Assembly: GCA_900752345.1 (NCBI GenBank)
Contig: CAADVA010000205.1
Span: 1-6,941, forward strand
Reading direction: 5' to 3'
From: an uncultured Collinsella sp.
Lineage (GTDB): Bacteria > Actinomycetota > Coriobacteriia > Coriobacteriales > Coriobacteriaceae
DNA: 6,941 nucleotides
Each line of letters starts with the position of its first letter. The first letter of the stretch is position 1. The notes under the pieces are model-generated. The model worked only from the letters and a program-made list of their open reading frames with translations. It made no database searches and was not told the origin of the DNA. This document shows positions 6,001-6,941 of this stretch, one piece after another. A program made the translations under genes and the position numbers.

Positions 6001-6364
6001 GCTCGGCTGAGCGTTGGGTGCCGGCCGCCACGGTAGGCCACGCTGGAGCGGCATCGGCCCCGAGGCAGTACAGGACAAGGGCGATCTCATGCTTGCACAT
6101 ACCGCCATAGTTCGCGGATGCCGGGCAGGTACAGGAATAATCGAGGACGTCGCATGCCTCCAGGTCGAGGTCGACGCCGACAGAGTAATAGCCGCCGTCG
6201 GATGCGGCCACGCGCCCGACGAGCCCAACGGTCGAGCCGAAGCCACCCTCGGTCTCGGTAGCGGCGATTACGGAGCCCCCGCGGGCAATCCTCAGCGCGC
6301 GCCCGTAGGTGCTCTGCAGCGCGGAGTAGCGTTTCAAGGTCTCTGTCCACCGCTCGCTTGCCAC
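3032..6364 (-). CDS. SNF2-family DNA helicase/translocase with N-terminal SWIM zinc finger
   Basis: This is a large ATP-driven double-stranded DNA translocase of the Swi2/Snf2 group, 1110 residues from the chosen start. A SWIM zinc finger is at 78-92 (C78-x-C80 ... C90-x-H92). A long middle region (about 100-640) without helicase motifs probably covers the bacterial SNF2-associated domain. The motor follows: Q-like GYQEDGFRWL from 651; Walker A DDMGLGKT at 674-681 with K680; Ia VCPASLVYNW near 703-712; DEAQ box at 773-776; TGTPIENR at 801-808; motif IV RVLLFSQF at 959-966; motif V LKAGGVGLNLTSA near 1015-1027; motif VI QATDRAHRIGQ at 1044-1054. All core ATPase residues are intact. GTG at 6364-6362 was chosen because GAGAGGAG lies five bases upstream; a TTG ten codons earlier would put that site inside the gene. 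Such proteins are common in Gram-positive bacteria and their targets are mostly unknown. No nuclease, methylase or other defence partner lies next to it here. Confidence 0.94.
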   Translation of the reverse strand: MASERWTETLKRYSALQSTYGRALRIARGGSVIAATETEGGFGSTVGLVGRVAASDGGYYSVGVDLDLEACDVLDYSCTCPASANYGGMCKHEIALVLYCLGADAAPAWPTVAAGTQRSAELPSSSSVSDLLHRASERRLSEDAARRARRLNAPESTTRASLAVSLVHPPRAFDSDSLALKLTVRRGSASYVVKNVSDIVRAWRRGSEFAYGKKLTLAHTRDAFDERSAQLLDLVGRIVDTQRALYVSRWDYVGGGRGTDIKELPLSDADVCDVLDVMQGCEVTLDACRSSAVRWGKRPGTVSSSLLVGEGDPKIACAIEPSPSGGYDIALPEGLRFFVSGKKCYALEGTRLLRTTEAFAVEAAPALAALCASFSAPHVSSGDAAEFCRSLLPALRTWTDLDAPSSLGELEPPEAEFSFRIGMEDGVVSCAAEVSYGDWSAPIGDDSAPGQPARDPVSECHAIEVLEDYFPLVDGRHAFDEADDELLFRLLTDGLAELREVGEVLLSEQLRGIKVRSSPSLSVSAKVRSGLLDVELGASGLTQRELLDYLEGFKRKRRYVRLSTGDILRIGENLRVAASLADGLGVDVNELAAGGVGLPSARALLVDALLQKAQDVRLARDSGFRRLVRDFNSYSDADIEVPCGLQAELRGYQEDGFRWLATLERMGFLGILADDMGLGKTLQVIAHILARKEEGAAGCSLIVCPASLVYNWMSELARFAPGLGCVAVVGSKASRAERIGSGADIDVLVTSYDLLRRDVEIYSGRHFARVVLDEAQYIKNPKAQVTKCAKCLDADVRFALTGTPIENRLAELWSIFDFLMPGYLGSRDEFAKRYESPVEAREHDASNLLRCAIGPFVLRRLKAEVLADLPEKTESVVYAQMEPKQRKLYLASEDRLALQIQHQEGKELKREKLKILAELTKLRQICCAPSLCFEGYDGPSAKLETCTELVFQAIDGGHRVLLFSQFTTMLDIIEKRLASEGVSTLMLTGSTSKEARERLVRRFQAGDGDVFLISLKAGGVGLNLTSADVVIHYDPWWNTAAQDQATDRAHRIGQRRDVSVFKLIVGGTIEERILGMQEAKRDLAESVLTGEGVKSALLTREEILALLGNS

Positions 6365-6369
6365 TGATA

Positions 6370-6377
6370 CTCCTCTC
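6370..6377 (-). promoter_or_regulatory. Ribosome binding site fixing the GTG start of the SNF2 gene
   Basis: GAGAGGAG on the minus strand is separated from GTG (6364-6362) by five bases, the same spacing as at fruK and ptsI in this window. It argues against the upstream in-frame TTG at 6394. Confidence 0.75.
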
Positions 6378-6459
6378 GTCGTTTTTATCGACAACCTTAC
6401 CCGACGAACTGTAAATACAATTAATTTGGATTACCGCAAGGCCATAAATTCAAGGACAA

Positions 6460-6502
6460 GGCGAGTCCCTGCCGAAGCTTATGTGGCCGGCAGGGACTCG
6501 CC
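6460..6502 (-). terminator. Strong hairpin, probable terminator of the hydrolase gene
   Basis: A perfect 15-bp inverted repeat (GGCGAGTCCCTGCCG, 6460-6474, and its complement, 6488-6502) encloses a 13-base loop. On the minus strand the stem is followed by TTGTCCTTGAATTT, only a weak T-rich tail. On the plus strand it is followed by ATCTTCTAGG. It lies about 90 bases after the hydrolase stop and about 95 before the SNF2 start, so a terminator of the hydrolase transcript is the simplest role. The poor U-tract makes this uncertain. Confidence 0.55.
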
Positions 6503-6546
6503 ATCTTCTAGGTTGGTGCAAGCCTTATGCATAGCGGTGCGCAGAG

Positions 6547-6573
6547 ACCTTGTGCCATGTATTGGCACAAGGT
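6547..6573 (-). other. Perfect 11-bp hairpin just after the hydrolase stop
   Basis: ACCTTGTGCCA (6547-6557) and its exact complement (6563-6573) enclose the loop TGTAT, beginning 16 bases after the TAA of the hydrolase gene. No T-run follows on the minus strand (next bases CTCTGCGCACC). It may be a 3' stabilising stem or the first of two tandem stems that together stop transcription. A protein-binding palindrome is possible but less likely at a gene end. Confidence 0.5.
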
Positions 6574-6589
6574 ATGATTGTTGCAACCC

Positions 6590-6941
6590 TTAGCACAACA
6601 CTTGCTCAAGGTCGCCATGGTCGCGCGCTTCCTCAAACAGTCGCCTGAAGACGACATCGCCGTGAAGCCCGTCGTGCTCGAACTCATTTGTAACCCAGGC
6701 CCGGCTGTTTCCCACACGCGCGAGGGTGTCGAGCTGCAGCCCCGAGTCCACATACAGATCATCGAAGTACACAGCGCAGCGGAGCGGCACCGCGTTTCTC
6801 GCCAACTGGTCTATGTCGTAGAGCTGTCCGAACTTCGTGTCCTCCATGAGCACGTCCATCGCTGGGGCAAAAGGCTTAAGGGCGGGGTCCTCTTGGAACA
6901 TCCAGGGGAACATCGCCTCACCGAAGAACATGAGCGGACGA
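6590..6941 (-). CDS. Alpha/beta hydrolase resembling prolyl aminopeptidase, C-terminal part, cut by the window edge
   Basis: About 116 C-terminal residues are visible and the frame stays open to the right edge, so the start lies outside. The text resembles the end of actinobacterial proline-iminopeptidase-like alpha/beta hydrolases. It has LMFFGEAMFPWMF near the start of the visible part, then QLYDIDQLARNAVPL, VYFDDLYVDSGLQLDTL, and NEFEHDGLHGDVVFRRL. The histidines of EHDGLHG are in the expected place for the catalytic histidine of the Ser-Asp-His triad; the nucleophilic serine is outside the window. Such enzymes remove N-terminal proline from peptides in the cytoplasm, though some relatives are esterases. 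The gene ends in TAA at 6590-6592 and is followed by two hairpins, so it is probably transcribed separately from the SNF2 gene. Confidence 0.75.
   Translation of the reverse strand, partial: RPLMFFGEAMFPWMFQEDPALKPFAPAMDVLMEDTKFGQLYDIDQLARNAVPLRCAVYFDDLYVDSGLQLDTLARVGNSRAWVTNEFEHDGLHGDVVFRRLFEEARDHGDLEQVLC

Noticed and set aside
6395..6459. Possible SNF2 promoter, TTGCGG with TATTTA 16 bases later on the minus strand
   Set aside because: Both boxes are poor matches in an AT-rich stretch where several equal choices exist.
6508..6762. Alternative minus-strand frame of 84 codons at the hydrolase end
   Set aside because: It is out of frame with the conserved hydrolase text and runs through both the stop and the 11-bp hairpin.
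1..6941. CRISPR array, insertion sequence, prophage attachment site or toxin-antitoxin pair
   Set aside because: No regularly spaced repeats, transposase or integrase text, terminal inverted repeats, tRNA 3'-end duplications or small overlapping gene pairs were seen.

Overview
The window is GC-rich bacterial chromosome. Every gene I can support lies on the minus strand, so the natural reading direction is from base 6941 down to base 1. The protein style, the fully encoded tRNA 3' CCA ends, the fruK-ptsI pairing and an actinobacterial-looking proline-iminopeptidase-like C-terminus suggest Actinomycetota, most plausibly Coriobacteriia of the Collinsella type. That placement is inference from remembered family resemblance, not from a search.

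In transcription order the window holds: (1) the C-terminal part of an alpha/beta hydrolase resembling prolyl aminopeptidases (6590-6941), followed by two strong hairpins without U-tracts (6547-6573 and 6460-6502); (2) a large SNF2-family helicase with an N-terminal SWIM zinc finger (3032-6364); (3) a promoter of recognisable -35/-10 form driving tRNA-His(GTG) and tRNA-Lys(CTT), closed by an intrinsic terminator at 2733-2757; (4) a Nudix hydrolase of the ADP-ribose pyrophosphatase type (2064-2657), followed 21 nt later by tRNA-Arg(TCT) and another intrinsic terminator (1921-1953); (5) a non-coding stretch of about 280 bases upstream of fruK with candidate operator repeats; (6) fruK, 1-phosphofructokinase (593-1642); (7) the N-terminal part of ptsI, Enzyme I of the PTS, running off the left edge (1-508).

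The clear functional pair is fruK-ptsI. Enzyme I starts the PEP-dependent phosphoryl relay that imports fructose as fructose-1-phosphate, and FruK phosphorylates that product to fructose-1,6-bisphosphate. The rest of a fructose PTS operon (HPr, fructose permease) is probably further left, outside the window. The other genes look like unlinked housekeeping units: tRNAs, ADP-ribose/nucleotide clean-up, a DNA translocase and a peptidase-like hydrolase.

I did not find a convincing undescribed system. The observations most worth a second look are the tRNA-His with C in place of the near-invariant U33, the anticodon-stem mismatches in the other two tRNAs, the tandem TTGTGTC repeats upstream of fruK, the FruK C-terminal extension with a GGNG variant motif, and the paired U-less hairpins after the hydrolase gene.
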